The notes under the pieces: model-generated
Database searches by the model: none
Told to the model about the DNA's origin: nothing
The model's input: only the letters and a program-made list of their open reading frames with translations
Shown here: one piece after another, positions 20,101 to 28,435 of the stretch
How the letters are laid out: every line of letters begins with the position of its first letter
Position numbering within the stretch: position 1 is the stretch's first letter
Made by a program: the position numbers and the translations under genes
Source of the DNA: Cytophagaceae bacterium ABcell3
Lineage (GTDB): Bacteria; Bacteroidota; Bacteroidia; Cytophagales; Cytophagaceae
DNA length: 64,000 nt
Direction of reading: 5' to 3'
Assembly (NCBI GenBank): GCA_030913385.1
Contig: CP133159.1
Location: 186,001-250,000 of the forward strand

Positions 20101-20384
20101 TAAGCATGGGCCTGCACACTGTCTGATCCTTCAGTGGTATTAGGTTTGCCGTGTTTATGATCCTGTTTATTTTGCTCGGTATGCACGTGTTCTGGCACAT
20201 TATAAAACAGCCAAGTAATTTCATTCCTCTGAAAAAAAATACGGCCTCCTACAACATCAGTAAGAAATTGCACTTTTTCGTCCCACTGGCCTTTATTTTC
20301 TATGAATTGCGGCCCTCCCTCATGAGAAGCAATTGACTGGAATCCGACAAAAAAGCAGAACAAAAAAAATAAAGCCTTACGCAT
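17172..20384 (-). CDS. Secreted SBBP-repeat / PKD-domain protein with T9SS type B (gliding-motility-associated) C-terminal domain
   Basis: A 1070-residue surface or secreted protein. A signal peptide (1-19) is followed by the FIENKGQWDEKVQFL domain common at the start of such proteins. About 250-780 holds beta-propeller (SBBP) repeats of the form TYLGGSG-D...-D-NI-V-G. PKD-like domains follow at about 785-870 and 945-1005 (FDNDSYGPLRFTWDLGDG type; the clear core is TWDLGDGS). The C-terminal 75 residues, with LITPNNDGKNDFYEI and LYNRWGDPVY, are the T9SS type B (CHU_C) sorting domain. Binding target is unknown; such proteins are generally cell-surface adhesins or accessory factors. The gene stands alone and ends beside the repeat block. 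Confidence 0.92.
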   Translation of the reverse strand: MRKALFFLFCFFVGFQSIASHEGGPQFIENKGQWDEKVQFLTDVVGGRIFFQRNEITWLFYNVPEHVHTEQNKQDHKHGKPNTTEGSDSVQAHAYNVVFQGANEHPVVQGEDGGGGFPRNYFLGNDTSRWASSVHSYNSIKYENLYDGIDMVYKGHADNLKYDFVVAPGADPANISMLYNGADEVLLNEGNLQVFTSLRTVTEKKPYAYQLIDEKEVEVKCDFVVIGNTVSFSFPEGYDDEYPLVIDPEVVFSTYSGSRADNWGFTATYDDEGHAYSGGIVFGLGFPTTHGAYSTTFGGNVDIAILKYTPNGRNLVYATYLGGGDAEVPISMVVNGKDELVVMGLTSSHNYPVLSNAFQVVFGGGRRYTFHSFYDFNQGTDLVINKLSSNGTRLLASTYLGGSENDGILNTGSSLVQNYGDQFRGEVIVDAEDNIYIASRTNSSNFPVSSPIQESLRGSVDAIVVKLNSSLTDMYWGTYLGGSGVDAAVGIQLDSDNNIFVTGGTASSNFPIGSGGFRPRHAGFVDGFVLKIANDGGRILGGTFLGTTAYDMCFFVQVDEDDDVYVLGQSRGDYPVYNAEYFNRNSRQFIHKLNNSLRGQVFSTVIGSSQNKNDFSPTAFMVNQCKQMYFSGWGGGSNNSPNAYFNGNTNNLPTTSNAFQRTTNGSDFYISVIDVDASGLTYGTYVGGSGHDHVDGGTSRFDNNGVIYQSVCSCGGSESNFPTTPGVWSPNNRATGANACNNALIKFNVQGLKADFEADPEEGCAPLSVRFTNQSVGATYYFWNSGDGRERSSQRPDFNHTYHNPGVYEATLIAYNPNSCDQYDTAVKHIEVFKPDIDEAKEHHVICYPDSAHLNQNYKEEYSYEWSPGNTLSNSTVPDPFAFPDTATTYTVLIKDENNCEGSKEVFVDVARIDSSFSVENITDCKGLPRGAFHNDSYGPLRFTWDLGDGSIVNDQELEHTFPAFGTYHIQFTVENELCSWTGTDELDLPEVLAPNLITPNNDGKNDFYEIKGMTENWRFDLYNRWGDPVYSHENYDNTFGGEGLSEGVYYYLITTPRGVKCKGWLHLMR

Positions 20385-20394
20385 AGAAACCCTG

Positions 20395-20706
20395 TTAAAT
20401 AAATACTATCTCTTTAACGACCTCTTCACCCAATTCATTGTTAATCAATTGGGTCATTTTAGCCTTTGCCATAGACAACTCGCTTTTAAGAGGCGCAGAG
20501 TTAATTTTGAGATAAAGTACCTGGTTTTTCACAAAGATTTCACTTGTTCTTGCAGCAATAGTTTTCCCAACAATTCTTTCCCAATTTGATGTGATCCTTG
20601 TTTCCTGATACCTTTTGCTAATAGGGGAATTCTTAAGAAACTCCTCTATGCATTCCTTGAGAGGGGAGGTATCTGCCTTGCGGCCTGAATTTATAATTCT
20701 TTTCAT
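20395..20706 (-). CDS. DUF721 (DciA-like) protein
   Basis: A 103-residue protein that matches the DUF721 family in length, in its conserved core NWERIVGKTIAARTSEIFVK and in the following VLYLKINSAPLKSELS. Family members related to DciA help load the replicative helicase or have an unknown nucleic-acid role. Its ATG overlaps the recF stop by 4 bases (ATGA), so it is translated from the recF transcript. Pairing of DUF721 with recF is common in bacteria and supports a role in DNA replication or repair. Confidence 0.85.
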   Translation of the reverse strand: MKRIINSGRKADTSPLKECIEEFLKNSPISKRYQETRITSNWERIVGKTIAARTSEIFVKNQVLYLKINSAPLKSELSMAKAKMTQLINNELGEEVVKEIVFI

Positions 20707-21812
20707 ATTAAGCCTTCAACCTTTCCATTATTAATTTTAAAGATACGTATTTCAGCGTTAATTTTGTCAAAAAGCCAACGGCTTTTCTCTATCCTGGCAT
20801 CAGTAATAAAAATTTGCCCGGCTTGACCTTCTGTAACCATCTTCAAAAGTTTAGATATCCTAAACTCATCGAGTTTATCGAAAATATCATCTAACAATAA
20901 TATGGGCTTAATGTTCAAAATATTTTTAATCATTTCATATTGTGCCAGTTTCAAAGCGGTAACATACGACTTTTGCTGCCCTTGAGACCCGTAGTTTTTT
21001 ACAGGTTTCTCGTTGACGGAAAATATTAGATCATCGCGGTGCACGCCCATACGGGTTCTTTGCAGGATTACATCTTTTTGAAAAGAATCATAAAATTTTT
21101 TCTCAAAATAAGGGTCAGACCGTTGACTACTGTATGTCAAAGAAACCTCCTCCTTATTATTGGCTATATCTAAGTACTTATCATAAAAAATTGGTTCGAA
21201 ACCAGCTATAAAAGCTGTTCGCTTCTGATAAACCTCCTGGCCTAAGGCGAGCAACTGGCGGTCATAAATATCAAACAGATTCCTGTCTGGAACCTCTGAC
21301 TTACTAGCCGAAAGCTTAAGGAGAGAATTACGCTGCTTTAGGACATGGTTATATTGCAGCAGTACAGAAAGGTAAGAACTATCTGTTTGAGAAATCATAT
21401 TATCAATAAACTTCCTACGTCCTTCGCTTCCCTCTCTAATCAAATCGGTATCATACGGTGTAATAATAACCACCGGAAACTTGCCTATATGGCTGCTAAT
21501 TTTGTCATAAGGAACTTTATCTACCTGAACGACTTTCTTTTGCCCTTGTTTTACAGAACAAGCAACCCTATAAGCAGTGTTATTTTTATTAAAAACCCCA
21601 TTGACCATAAAGAATTTCTCACCTTCTTTAATGCTCATGGCATCTTGCGCATTAAAAGCACTTTTGGTTATGGCCAGATAGTAAATAGCATCAAGAATGT
21701 TGGTTTTACCACTGCCATTTGGGCCGGTAAAAATATTGATCCCTTGAGAAAAAACCAGTTCGGCTTCATCGTAGTTCTTAAAATTTAGAAGATTTAATTT
21801 TTCAAGGTACAT
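20703..21812 (-). CDS. recF: DNA replication and repair protein RecF
   Basis: A 369-residue SMC-like ATPase that helps load RecA at single-strand gaps. The Walker A motif GPNGSGKTNILDAIYYLA lies at about 30-47, the ABC-type signature SQGQQKSYVTALKLAQ near 283, and Walker B with the D-loop in PILLLDDIFDKLD near 312. The length is normal. It is transcribed divergently from pdhA with only 76 bases between them, so both promoters must lie there. dnaA and dnaN are not adjacent. Confidence 0.96.
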   Translation of the reverse strand: MYLEKLNLLNFKNYDEAELVFSQGINIFTGPNGSGKTNILDAIYYLAITKSAFNAQDAMSIKEGEKFFMVNGVFNKNNTAYRVACSVKQGQKKVVQVDKVPYDKISSHIGKFPVVIITPYDTDLIREGSEGRRKFIDNMISQTDSSYLSVLLQYNHVLKQRNSLLKLSASKSEVPDRNLFDIYDRQLLALGQEVYQKRTAFIAGFEPIFYDKYLDIANNKEEVSLTYSSQRSDPYFEKKFYDSFQKDVILQRTRMGVHRDDLIFSVNEKPVKNYGSQGQQKSYVTALKLAQYEMIKNILNIKPILLLDDIFDKLDEFRISKLLKMVTEGQAGQIFITDARIEKSRWLFDKINAEIRIFKINNGKVEGLI

Positions 21813-21888
21813 TAATAATTCTTGAATATTTGATGAATTTATTTAATTTCGCATATTAAAAAAATTAGAAAGCTTATCTCTTAATAAT

Positions 21889-22920
21889 ATGGCAAGTGTT
21901 AAAGAAACGACAAAAACAAATGTAGACTCCTCAGAGAAATTTTCAAAAGAGACCTATATGTTCTGGTATGAAAAGATGCAGTTGCTTAGAAAATTTGAGG
22001 AAAAAGCAGGACAGCTTTATGGCCAGCAAAAAATTAAAGGCTTTTGCCATTTATATATAGGACAAGAAGCTTGTGCGTTAGGAGCAGTTTCTGCAACTCG
22101 CGAAGGAGACAAATGGATAACGGCATATAGAGACCATGGATTGCCACTTGCTCTAGGTTCTGACCCAAATGCAATCATGGCGGAACTATTCGGAAAAGAA
22201 ACTGGTTCTTCCAAAGGTAAGGGCGGATCAATGCACATCTTTGACAAGGAAAAAGGTTTTGTAGGAGGGCATGGTATCGTTGGGGGGCAAGTTCCTCTAG
22301 GTGCAGGGTTAGCATTTGCCGAAAAATATAAAAAGACTGGAAATATTAGTCTTTGCTTTATGGGAGATGGCGCTGTTCGTCAAGGGGCATTTCACGAAAC
22401 CCTGAACATGGCTATGACTTGGAAGCTTCCGGTGATTTTCATTATTGAAAACAACGGCTATGCAATGGGTACTTCGGTACAGAGAACGTCAAACGTGACG
22501 GATCTATACAAATTAGGAAGTGCATATGACATGCCTTCTGAGCCAGTAGATGCAATGAGTGTAGAAAATGTTCATATTGCGATAGAACAAGCAGCAGAAA
22601 GAGCAAGAAAAGGCGATGGCCCTACGTTATTAGAGTTCAGAACTTACAGGTACAAAGGTCACTCTATGTCTGACCCTGCTAAGTACAGAACCAAAGAAGA
22701 ACTGGCAGAATACAAAAGAAGGGATCCGATAGAGCAGGTTAAAGCAACTATTCTTTCTAAAAAATATGCAACGGAAGAGGAACTAAAAGGAATAGATAAA
22801 GGTATAAAGAAAACAGTAGATGAATCTGTAAAATTTGCTGAAAAGTCATCATTCCCTGATGCTAGTGAATCTTACAAAGACATCTATGTACAGGAAGATT
22901 ATCCTTTTATCATAGAATAA
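21889..22920 (+). CDS. pdhA: Pyruvate dehydrogenase E1 component, alpha subunit
   Basis: A 343-residue E1-alpha subunit, which binds thiamine diphosphate and decarboxylates pyruvate with E1-beta. The TPP motif GDGAVRQGAFHETLNMA...ENNGYAMGT is at about 163-200. The phosphorylation-loop-like segment YRYKGHSMSDPAKYR (near 258) is conserved, as is the early GQEACALGA segment. pdhB and the E2 gene are not in the window, so the complex is encoded at more than one locus. The E1-alpha of a branched-chain complex is an alternative, but overall similarity favours pyruvate. Confidence 0.92.
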   Translation: MASVKETTKTNVDSSEKFSKETYMFWYEKMQLLRKFEEKAGQLYGQQKIKGFCHLYIGQEACALGAVSATREGDKWITAYRDHGLPLALGSDPNAIMAELFGKETGSSKGKGGSMHIFDKEKGFVGGHGIVGGQVPLGAGLAFAEKYKKTGNISLCFMGDGAVRQGAFHETLNMAMTWKLPVIFIIENNGYAMGTSVQRTSNVTDLYKLGSAYDMPSEPVDAMSVENVHIAIEQAAERARKGDGPTLLEFRTYRYKGHSMSDPAKYRTKEELAEYKRRDPIEQVKATILSKKYATEEELKGIDKGIKKTVDESVKFAEKSSFPDASESYKDIYVQEDYPFIIE

Positions 22921-22942
22921 ACTTTGTTTATAATTTATAGTA

Positions 22943-23647
22943 ATGACAAACAACCCGCAAAAAGTAAAAACATCTGAGAAAGTTCAGAACACTGAGACTC
23001 TACAGGACACGTTCTCGCAATCTGAAGAGTTTCTTTCAAAATACAGAAACCTTATACTAGGCGCTATTGGCCTTGTTGTGTTGGCTGTAGCTGGTGTGAT
23101 ATTTTATAACCACAACAACGAACAGCAAAATGCAGAAGCGCAACAAGCCATGTTCCCTGCGGTTTTTTATTTTGAAGCGGACTCACTAGAAAGAGCACTC
23201 CATGGAAATGAAAGAAGCCCTGGGTTATTAAATATTGCCACCGATTATAGCAATACTAAGGCTGGGAACTTAGCAAACTTTTATGCAGGAGTCATCTTCA
23301 TGAGGCAAAACCAGTTTGACGATGCAATTAAGCACCTTAAGCAGTTCAGCTCTGAAGACCTTTTGCTTCAGGCAAGAGCATACTCACTTATTGGAGATGC
23401 CTACATGGAACAAGAAAACTTTGAGCAGGCTGTAAGTTATTACAAAAAAGCGGCTGACTATAAACCAAATGAGCAGTTTACTCCAAACTATATCATGAAA
23501 GCGGCCTTGGCCTTTGAACTGAAAAACGATTTTAGTTCAGCAGTAGGGATGTATGATAGAATAATCAGCAAATACCCTAGGTCTCAAGAGTTTAATGATG
23601 CTAAAAAACTAAAAGCAAGAGCAGAAACACTTGCCAGCAATCAATAA
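22943..23647 (+). CDS. Membrane-anchored tetratricopeptide-repeat protein (YfgM-like)
   Basis: A 234-residue protein with a polar N-terminal tail (1-32), one transmembrane helix (about 36-55, LILGAIGLVVLAVAGVIFY) and a C-terminal domain of TPR units (about 110-215, for example AYSLIGDAYMEQENFEQAVSYY, shown here in part). The topology resembles YfgM, an inner-membrane protein connected with the Sec translocon and with envelope proteins; this function is inferred from architecture only. It follows pdhA by 22 bases and is closed by a terminator, so the two probably form one transcript. Confidence 0.85.
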   Translation: MTNNPQKVKTSEKVQNTETLQDTFSQSEEFLSKYRNLILGAIGLVVLAVAGVIFYNHNNEQQNAEAQQAMFPAVFYFEADSLERALHGNERSPGLLNIATDYSNTKAGNLANFYAGVIFMRQNQFDDAIKHLKQFSSEDLLLQARAYSLIGDAYMEQENFEQAVSYYKKAADYKPNEQFTPNYIMKAALAFELKNDFSSAVGMYDRIISKYPRSQEFNDAKKLKARAETLASNQ

Positions 23648-23667
23648 AAACGAATCCTTTTAATATA

Positions 23668-23700
23668 GGGGATAAGGCTTCAAAACCTTATCCCTTTTTT
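23668..23700 (+). terminator. Intrinsic terminator after the TPR gene
   Basis: GGGATAAGGCTT and ACCTTATCCC form a stem with a CAAA loop, followed by six T residues. It lies 13 bases before ribH and may be read through in part. Confidence 0.9.
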
Positions 23701-23712
23701 TAGTATAAACAC

Positions 23713-24189
23713 ATGGCCACTTCCCTCAAAAACCTCAGCACCTACTCTAACAAAGGCCTTACCAATATTTCAGAAAAAAACTTTGCTATAGTTGTAGCAG
23801 AGTGGAACTCCGAAATTACGGAAGCTTTATATGCTGGCGCCAAGGACACCTTGCTCAAACATGGCGCTAAAGAAGAAAACATCATTAGCAAAATTGTACC
23901 TGGCAGCTTTGAACTTACTATGGGTGCCCAATGGGTAGCGCAAAGAGACGATGTGGACGCAGTAATTTGTATTGGCTGTGTAATACGAGGAGAAACCAAA
24001 CATAATGATTACATTTGCCATGCCGTAGCCAAAGGGCTTACAGATGTGAGTCTCAAATTCAACAAGCCGGTCATTTTTGGTGTACTTACTCCCGACAACC
24101 AACAACAGGCTATAGACAGGGCCGGAGGAAAACATGGCAACAAAGGTGACGAAGCGGCCATAACGGCAATAAAAATGCTCGGTTTTTAA
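23713..24189 (+). CDS. ribH: 6,7-dimethyl-8-ribityllumazine synthase
   Basis: A 158-residue enzyme for the penultimate step of riboflavin synthesis; it condenses 5-amino-6-ribitylaminouracil with dihydroxybutanone phosphate and usually assembles as a capsid. Recognised by VAEWNSEITEALYAGA (near 29-44), VPGSFELTMGAQW (near 63), the phosphate-binding CIGCVIRGETKHNDYI (near 87) and the catalytic histidine within it. The C-terminal GNKGDEAA is also typical. The start at 23713 gives a normal N-terminus. It lies 31 bases before lysC. Confidence 0.97.
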   Translation: MATSLKNLSTYSNKGLTNISEKNFAIVVAEWNSEITEALYAGAKDTLLKHGAKEENIISKIVPGSFELTMGAQWVAQRDDVDAVICIGCVIRGETKHNDYICHAVAKGLTDVSLKFNKPVIFGVLTPDNQQQAIDRAGGKHGNKGDEAAITAIKMLGF

Positions 24190-24220
24190 TAACAATAACA
24201 GTTAAATCATCATATCAGTA

Positions 24221-25555
24221 ATGAAAGTTCTAAAGTTTGGCGGAACATCTGTAGGGAAACCTGAAAGAATGCAATCTGTTGCCCGCCTTATATCTGATTC
24301 AGAAAGGAAACTAGTGGTTTTATCAGCGGTATCAGGCACAACCAACAAACTGGTTGATATCTCTGACAAACTTTTGAAAAAAGACAAACCTGCCGCCGCT
24401 GAAGCTATTGAGAATCTTTTCGGCCCCTATCAGGAGTTCTTAAAAAACCTTTATTCTACCGAAGAGGCATTGAATAAAGGGAAAGAAATAATTGAAGAAC
24501 ACCACAGCTTCATCAAAAGCCTTTTAGAAAAAAAATTTACTGAAAAAGAAGAAAGGCAAGTATTGGCACAGGGTGAACTGATCTCCACAAAGCTCTTTCA
24601 TGAATATCTCCAAGAACAGGGTAAAAAGTCTGTGCTTTTGCCTGCCCTTGAGTTTATGAAAACAGACGAAAACTCTGAACCTGTTCTTCCATACATAGAA
24701 GAGAACCTTCAACGTTTGATTGACAAATACCCTGACAACCTAATATTTGTTACCCAAGGGTATATATGCAAAAATGATAAAGGAGAAATAGACAACCTGA
24801 AAAGAGGCGGAAGCGACTATACGGCATCTTTGGCCGGAGCAGCTATTAGAGCGGAAGAAGTTCAAATTTGGACAGACATCAGTGGAATGCATAACAATGA
24901 CCCACGCATTGTCAAAAGGACATTCCCTATTTCTGAGCTAACTTTTGACGAGGCGGCAGAACTAGCTTATTTCGGAGCTAAAATTCTTCACCCTTCAACT
25001 ATTTTACCTGCAAAGAAATACAACATACCGGTAAGATTGTTAAACACCATGGAGCCTGAAGCCAAAGGTACAGTCATAGCTAACCAAAGTGCGCCTAAGG
25101 AAGTAAAAGCCATTGCTGCAAAAGACAATATCATAGCTATTAAGATCAAGTCAGCAAGAATGCTCCTTGCGTATGGTTTTCTTAAAAAGGTATTTGAAAT
25201 ATTTGAAAAGTATAAGACTCCTATTGACATGATTACTACTTCTGAGGTAGCTGTATCATTGACAATAGACAACGACAAACACCTGGAGCAAATAAAAAAT
25301 GAGCTGCAAGAGTTTTGCTGGGTAGAAGTAGAAACCGAACAATCTATTATTTGTATTGTCGGTGATTTCCTTGCTGAGAAAAAAGGTATTGTCAGAAAGA
25401 TATTTGACTCCCTGGAAGATGTTCCGGTAAGGATGATATCATATGGCGGTAGCAAAAACAATATTTCTATTCTGGTTAAAACAGAGCAGAAAAATGAAGC
25501 CTTAAACCTTCTAAATGAAGGACTATTTTTTCAGGAAGAAGGCGTTAATTCTTAA
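24221..25555 (+). CDS. lysC: Aspartate kinase (monofunctional, ACT domains)
   Basis: A 444-residue enzyme that phosphorylates aspartate, the first step towards lysine, threonine and methionine. The kinase domain begins with MKVLKFGGTSVGKPERM and has the RGGSDYTASLAG nucleotide and aspartate site near 198 and EAAELAYFGAKILHP near 246. The C-terminal part (about 300-444) contains the two ACT-like regulatory domains. Unlike the usual Bacteroidota thrA fusion it has no homoserine dehydrogenase domain. ribH-lysC could share a transcript, and a terminator follows. Confidence 0.95.
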   Translation: MKVLKFGGTSVGKPERMQSVARLISDSERKLVVLSAVSGTTNKLVDISDKLLKKDKPAAAEAIENLFGPYQEFLKNLYSTEEALNKGKEIIEEHHSFIKSLLEKKFTEKEERQVLAQGELISTKLFHEYLQEQGKKSVLLPALEFMKTDENSEPVLPYIEENLQRLIDKYPDNLIFVTQGYICKNDKGEIDNLKRGGSDYTASLAGAAIRAEEVQIWTDISGMHNNDPRIVKRTFPISELTFDEAAELAYFGAKILHPSTILPAKKYNIPVRLLNTMEPEAKGTVIANQSAPKEVKAIAAKDNIIAIKIKSARMLLAYGFLKKVFEIFEKYKTPIDMITTSEVAVSLTIDNDKHLEQIKNELQEFCWVEVETEQSIICIVGDFLAEKKGIVRKIFDSLEDVPVRMISYGGSKNNISILVKTEQKNEALNLLNEGLFFQEEGVNS

Positions 25556-25576
25556 TAGAATCCTTTAAACTATTTA

Positions 25577-25614
25577 AAACAGGGTTTCAGAAAACTGGAA
25601 TCCTGTTTTTTTTA
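25577..25614 (+). terminator. Intrinsic terminator of lysC
   Basis: AACAGG-GTTTCAG and CTGGAAT-CCTGTT form an imperfect stem with an AAAA loop, followed by eight T residues. Confidence 0.8.
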
Positions 25615-25673
25615 TTGCTATATTAATCCAGCCCGGTATTTGCTACTAAAATTGTGAAAGCATGATTTCTTCT

Positions 25674-25717
25674 ACCTGAAATATGCGATAGATTTCGTCA
25701 TGAAGTATTCCAGGCTG
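25674..25717. repeat. Interspersed imperfect inverted repeat, copy 2
   Basis: ACCTGAAATATGCGATAGAT at the left and AAGTATTCCAGGCT at the right; same left arm as the copies at 2329, 42161, 57824 and 56966. Confidence 0.6.
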
Positions 25718-25800
25718 AACTTTTACAACTTATGGCAAACTCTATTTTATATTCTGAGTTTTAGAAAAGTAATTTTCAGTTCTCTTTTCGTTAATAGACT

Positions 25801-26550
25801 ATGCGAATCATTCCATATTTAAAAATATTTTTAGCCTTTTTACTGATAGTCTCCTGTCACATTTGCGTGGCTCAGAAAAAAAAGAAGGGAACCTACACCC
25901 AAAAAGCAATGGAGCTTTATAAAAGTGAGGACTATGAAAAAGCAGTGCCCGCTTTTGACAAAGCCATTAACAGTACAAAAAAGAAAGATCAGGAGATGTA
26001 TAAACTTTATCTGTACAGAGCTGTTTCAAAAAGCCGTACAGGTGACTATTACGGTTCGTATAATGACATTAACACTTGTTTGAAGCTCAATCCCTTTTAC
26101 GCTGAGGCATACATATTCCGAGGAATGCTCAATTTGCTTATGGACAGCGAAAAAGAAGCACTTACAGACTTCAACAAAGCTACGGAAGCTGAGCCAGAAA
26201 ACTTTTACGCATGGATATATATGGCTGACCTATATTATGAAATGAAAGACTACGAAATGGCAGCTGAGTCTTATTCAAAAGCATTGAACATAAACCCGAA
26301 CGACGAAGACGCCAGGGCCAAAAGAGCCGACATTTGGTACCTTTTGAAAAAGTATGAAAAAGCCATCGAAGACTATGACCATATTCTAGAGCTTATGCCA
26401 GAAAATGGAGACGCTTATTATATGAGAGGTTTAAGCAAAACGTATATAGCCAACACCGATACCTTAGGAGCCTGTGAAGATATCAAGCGGGCAAAAGAGC
26501 TTGGCACAAACACAGATATGCCAGGTCTTGAGGAATATTGCAATGAGTAA
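25801..26550 (+). CDS. Exported tetratricopeptide-repeat protein
   Basis: A 249-residue protein with a signal sequence (about 1-24, LAFLLIVSCHICVAQ). Cleavage after CVAQ is likely, although IVSC could also act as a lipobox. The rest is a run of five to six TPR units (about 32-245), for example NFYAWIYMADLYYEMKDYEM and AYYMRGLSKTYIANTDTLG. TPR domains carry protein-protein contacts; the partner is unknown. It is a single gene, facing recX tail to tail. Confidence 0.88.
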   Translation: MRIIPYLKIFLAFLLIVSCHICVAQKKKKGTYTQKAMELYKSEDYEKAVPAFDKAINSTKKKDQEMYKLYLYRAVSKSRTGDYYGSYNDINTCLKLNPFYAEAYIFRGMLNLLMDSEKEALTDFNKATEAEPENFYAWIYMADLYYEMKDYEMAAESYSKALNINPNDEDARAKRADIWYLLKKYEKAIEDYDHILELMPENGDAYYMRGLSKTYIANTDTLGACEDIKRAKELGTNTDMPGLEEYCNE

Positions 26551-26567
26551 AACGTAAAAACGTCAAC

Positions 26568-27056
26568 TTACAATTCCTTTTCTACTTCATATATCAGTTC
26601 CATTTCATAGCCTTTTCCCAGTAAATACCTAAAAACCCGGTTTTTTATATCTATAGCAGAAAGGCCTTCTTTCAAAGCAACTTCAGCTTGCTTTTTCTGG
26701 TAAAGTTCTTTCAAACAGAGATAGTATTCCTCCTTTTCAATCTCTTCATTTATAGCATTTTCTGCCAAAGTACCGGACACACCCTTAGCAAACAAACCAG
26801 CCTTGATTTTATTTTTGCCCCATTTGCTCAACCTGAACTTACTACCAGCGTATATTTTAGAGAAGCGTTCATCGTTGACAAAGCCTTCATCAGAAATAAA
26901 TGATATAATTTCCTCAATATCATTGGCTTTCAACGCATACTGCTTTAACTTTGTATGCACTTCGTGCATAGAGCGTTCGCGCCAGGTACAATACTTTAAT
27001 ATTTTCTGTAAAACATCGTTCTTACTGAGAACTTTTTGTTTTTTATGGAAAGTCAT
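26568..27056 (-). CDS. recX: RecX family regulatory protein
   Basis: A 162-residue all-helical protein that fits RecX, which modulates RecA filaments: R-S-x-x-E-V-H-T-K-L near 28-37, DEGFVNDERFSKIYAGSK near 59-76 and the KWGKNKIKAGLFAKGVS segment near 81. The three three-helix RecX modules are visible, and length is normal. recA is not in the window. The start faces the MFS gene on the other strand with only 33 bases between. Confidence 0.88.
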   Translation of the reverse strand: MTFHKKQKVLSKNDVLQKILKYCTWRERSMHEVHTKLKQYALKANDIEEIISFISDEGFVNDERFSKIYAGSKFRLSKWGKNKIKAGLFAKGVSGTLAENAINEEIEKEEYYLCLKELYQKKQAEVALKEGLSAIDIKNRVFRYLLGKGYEMELIYEVEKEL

Positions 27057-27089
27057 TTTGTTAATTTTACAAAGACAAGTTATATATAG

Positions 27090-28409
27090 TTGAAAAATAA
27101 AAAAGCTTTTTTCCTCCTCTTTCTTGCTGACGGCGTTTCAGGGTTTGCGCAGGGGATTACCATGCTCGCTATACCATGGTACTTTGCCGATCATCATATG
27201 GGAGGAACCTTTAGCATCTACTATGCCATTATCACACTCGCGTCTTTATTTTGGGGCCTATATGCAGGTACCATAGTAGATGGTTTCAACAGAAAAGATG
27301 TATTCCTTGGCACCAACTTCATTTCTGGCCTTATTATCATTTCTATTGCCTCTTTAGGCTTTAAAGAAGGGGTACTCCCCTCTGCCCTCATAATGATGGT
27401 ATTTACCAGCACTTTCTTTGGGTATTATATACATTACCCAAACCTATACGCTTTTGCCCAAGAAATTACCGAACCCAAAGATTACACAAAGGTAACTTCT
27501 TATATTGAAATTGTCGGTCAAACATCAACGATTGCGGCTTCCGCACTTGGGGCTATCCTTTTAAAAGGGCTTCATACGGAAATCAATTTTGAGCTTTTCA
27601 ATACAGCCGTCCATATACCCATTAATATAGACAGATGGGAAATACACGAAATATTCTTGATGGATGGCTTTACCTACATGCTTTCCTTTATTTTGATCAT
27701 TTTCATAAAATATGTACCTATAAAGACTGTAGTAGATTATGACGAAGGGCCTCTGTTGGAAAGACTGCGGACAGGGTACAATTACTTAAAGAAAAACCCA
27801 ATTGTGACACTGTTTGGTGTTTGCTCCTATACCATTTTTATTGTAGGCCTCATAGAGATGTTTTCACTCATCCCTTTATATGTTAAAAACCACCTAAGCA
27901 TGGAAGGAGATGTTTTGGGGGCATCTAAATTTATGTTTGGCTGTGGATCCCTAATTTCTGGTTTTATCATCGGTAAGCTCTTACAGAAATCTTCCATACC
28001 AAAGTCTATTATTATACTCACGGCATTGACCACCATATTCCTTTTTGTTATTTCTTTTACCAAAGATGTTTGGGTTTTCTACATCTATTCTATTGTGTTT
28101 GGGTTCGCCAACTCTGGGTCAAGAATTTTCAGAGTTTCTTATATCTTTACATTAGTCCCTAATGAAATTAATGGGAGAGTGCACAGCATGTTCAATGTTT
28201 ATACTACCATTATCAGAACAGTATTTATCGCTGCATTTGCCCTTCCTTTCTTCACCAATGGATCAAATGTTACTTGGGCCTACTTCACGCTTGGCGTATA
28301 TGCGTTAATATCAACTATTATATTGCTAGCCATTTATAAAAAAGTAGAGGGGCTGACCCAAGCAAAATCTAGTCAAGAGCCTGAAACAGCTGAAGAGCCT
28401 GTTCATTAA
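27090..28409 (+). CDS. Major facilitator superfamily (MFS) transporter
   Basis: A 439-residue membrane protein with about 12 predicted helices. The first helix begins at residue 5 (AFFLLFLADGVSGFAQGITM), so the TTG at 27090 is used as start: an in-frame TAG lies directly before it and the next Met (residue 24) would remove helix 1. The loop after helix 2, YAGTIVDGFNRKDVF, matches the conserved MFS G-x-x-x-D-R motif in degenerate form. The best general fit is the MFS_3 / enterobactin-exporter-like group; substrate unknown. It precedes murF-alr by 26 bases and probably shares its transcript. Confidence 0.88.
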   Translation: MKNKKAFFLLFLADGVSGFAQGITMLAIPWYFADHHMGGTFSIYYAIITLASLFWGLYAGTIVDGFNRKDVFLGTNFISGLIIISIASLGFKEGVLPSALIMMVFTSTFFGYYIHYPNLYAFAQEITEPKDYTKVTSYIEIVGQTSTIAASALGAILLKGLHTEINFELFNTAVHIPINIDRWEIHEIFLMDGFTYMLSFILIIFIKYVPIKTVVDYDEGPLLERLRTGYNYLKKNPIVTLFGVCSYTIFIVGLIEMFSLIPLYVKNHLSMEGDVLGASKFMFGCGSLISGFIIGKLLQKSSIPKSIIILTALTTIFLFVISFTKDVWVFYIYSIVFGFANSGSRIFRVSYIFTLVPNEINGRVHSMFNVYTTIIRTVFIAAFALPFFTNGSNVTWAYFTLGVYALISTIILLAIYKKVEGLTQAKSSQEPETAEEPVH

Positions 28410-28435
28410 GTATTTTTTCACATTGTAAAAAATCA

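Noticed and set aside
21813-21888. Possible replication origin next to recF
   Set aside because: recF often lies near oriC, but dnaA and dnaN are absent and the 76-base gap shows no cluster of DnaA boxes.
24202-24387. Minus-strand open frames over ribH and lysC
   Set aside because: They are antisense shadows of well-conserved enzymes and carry no motif.
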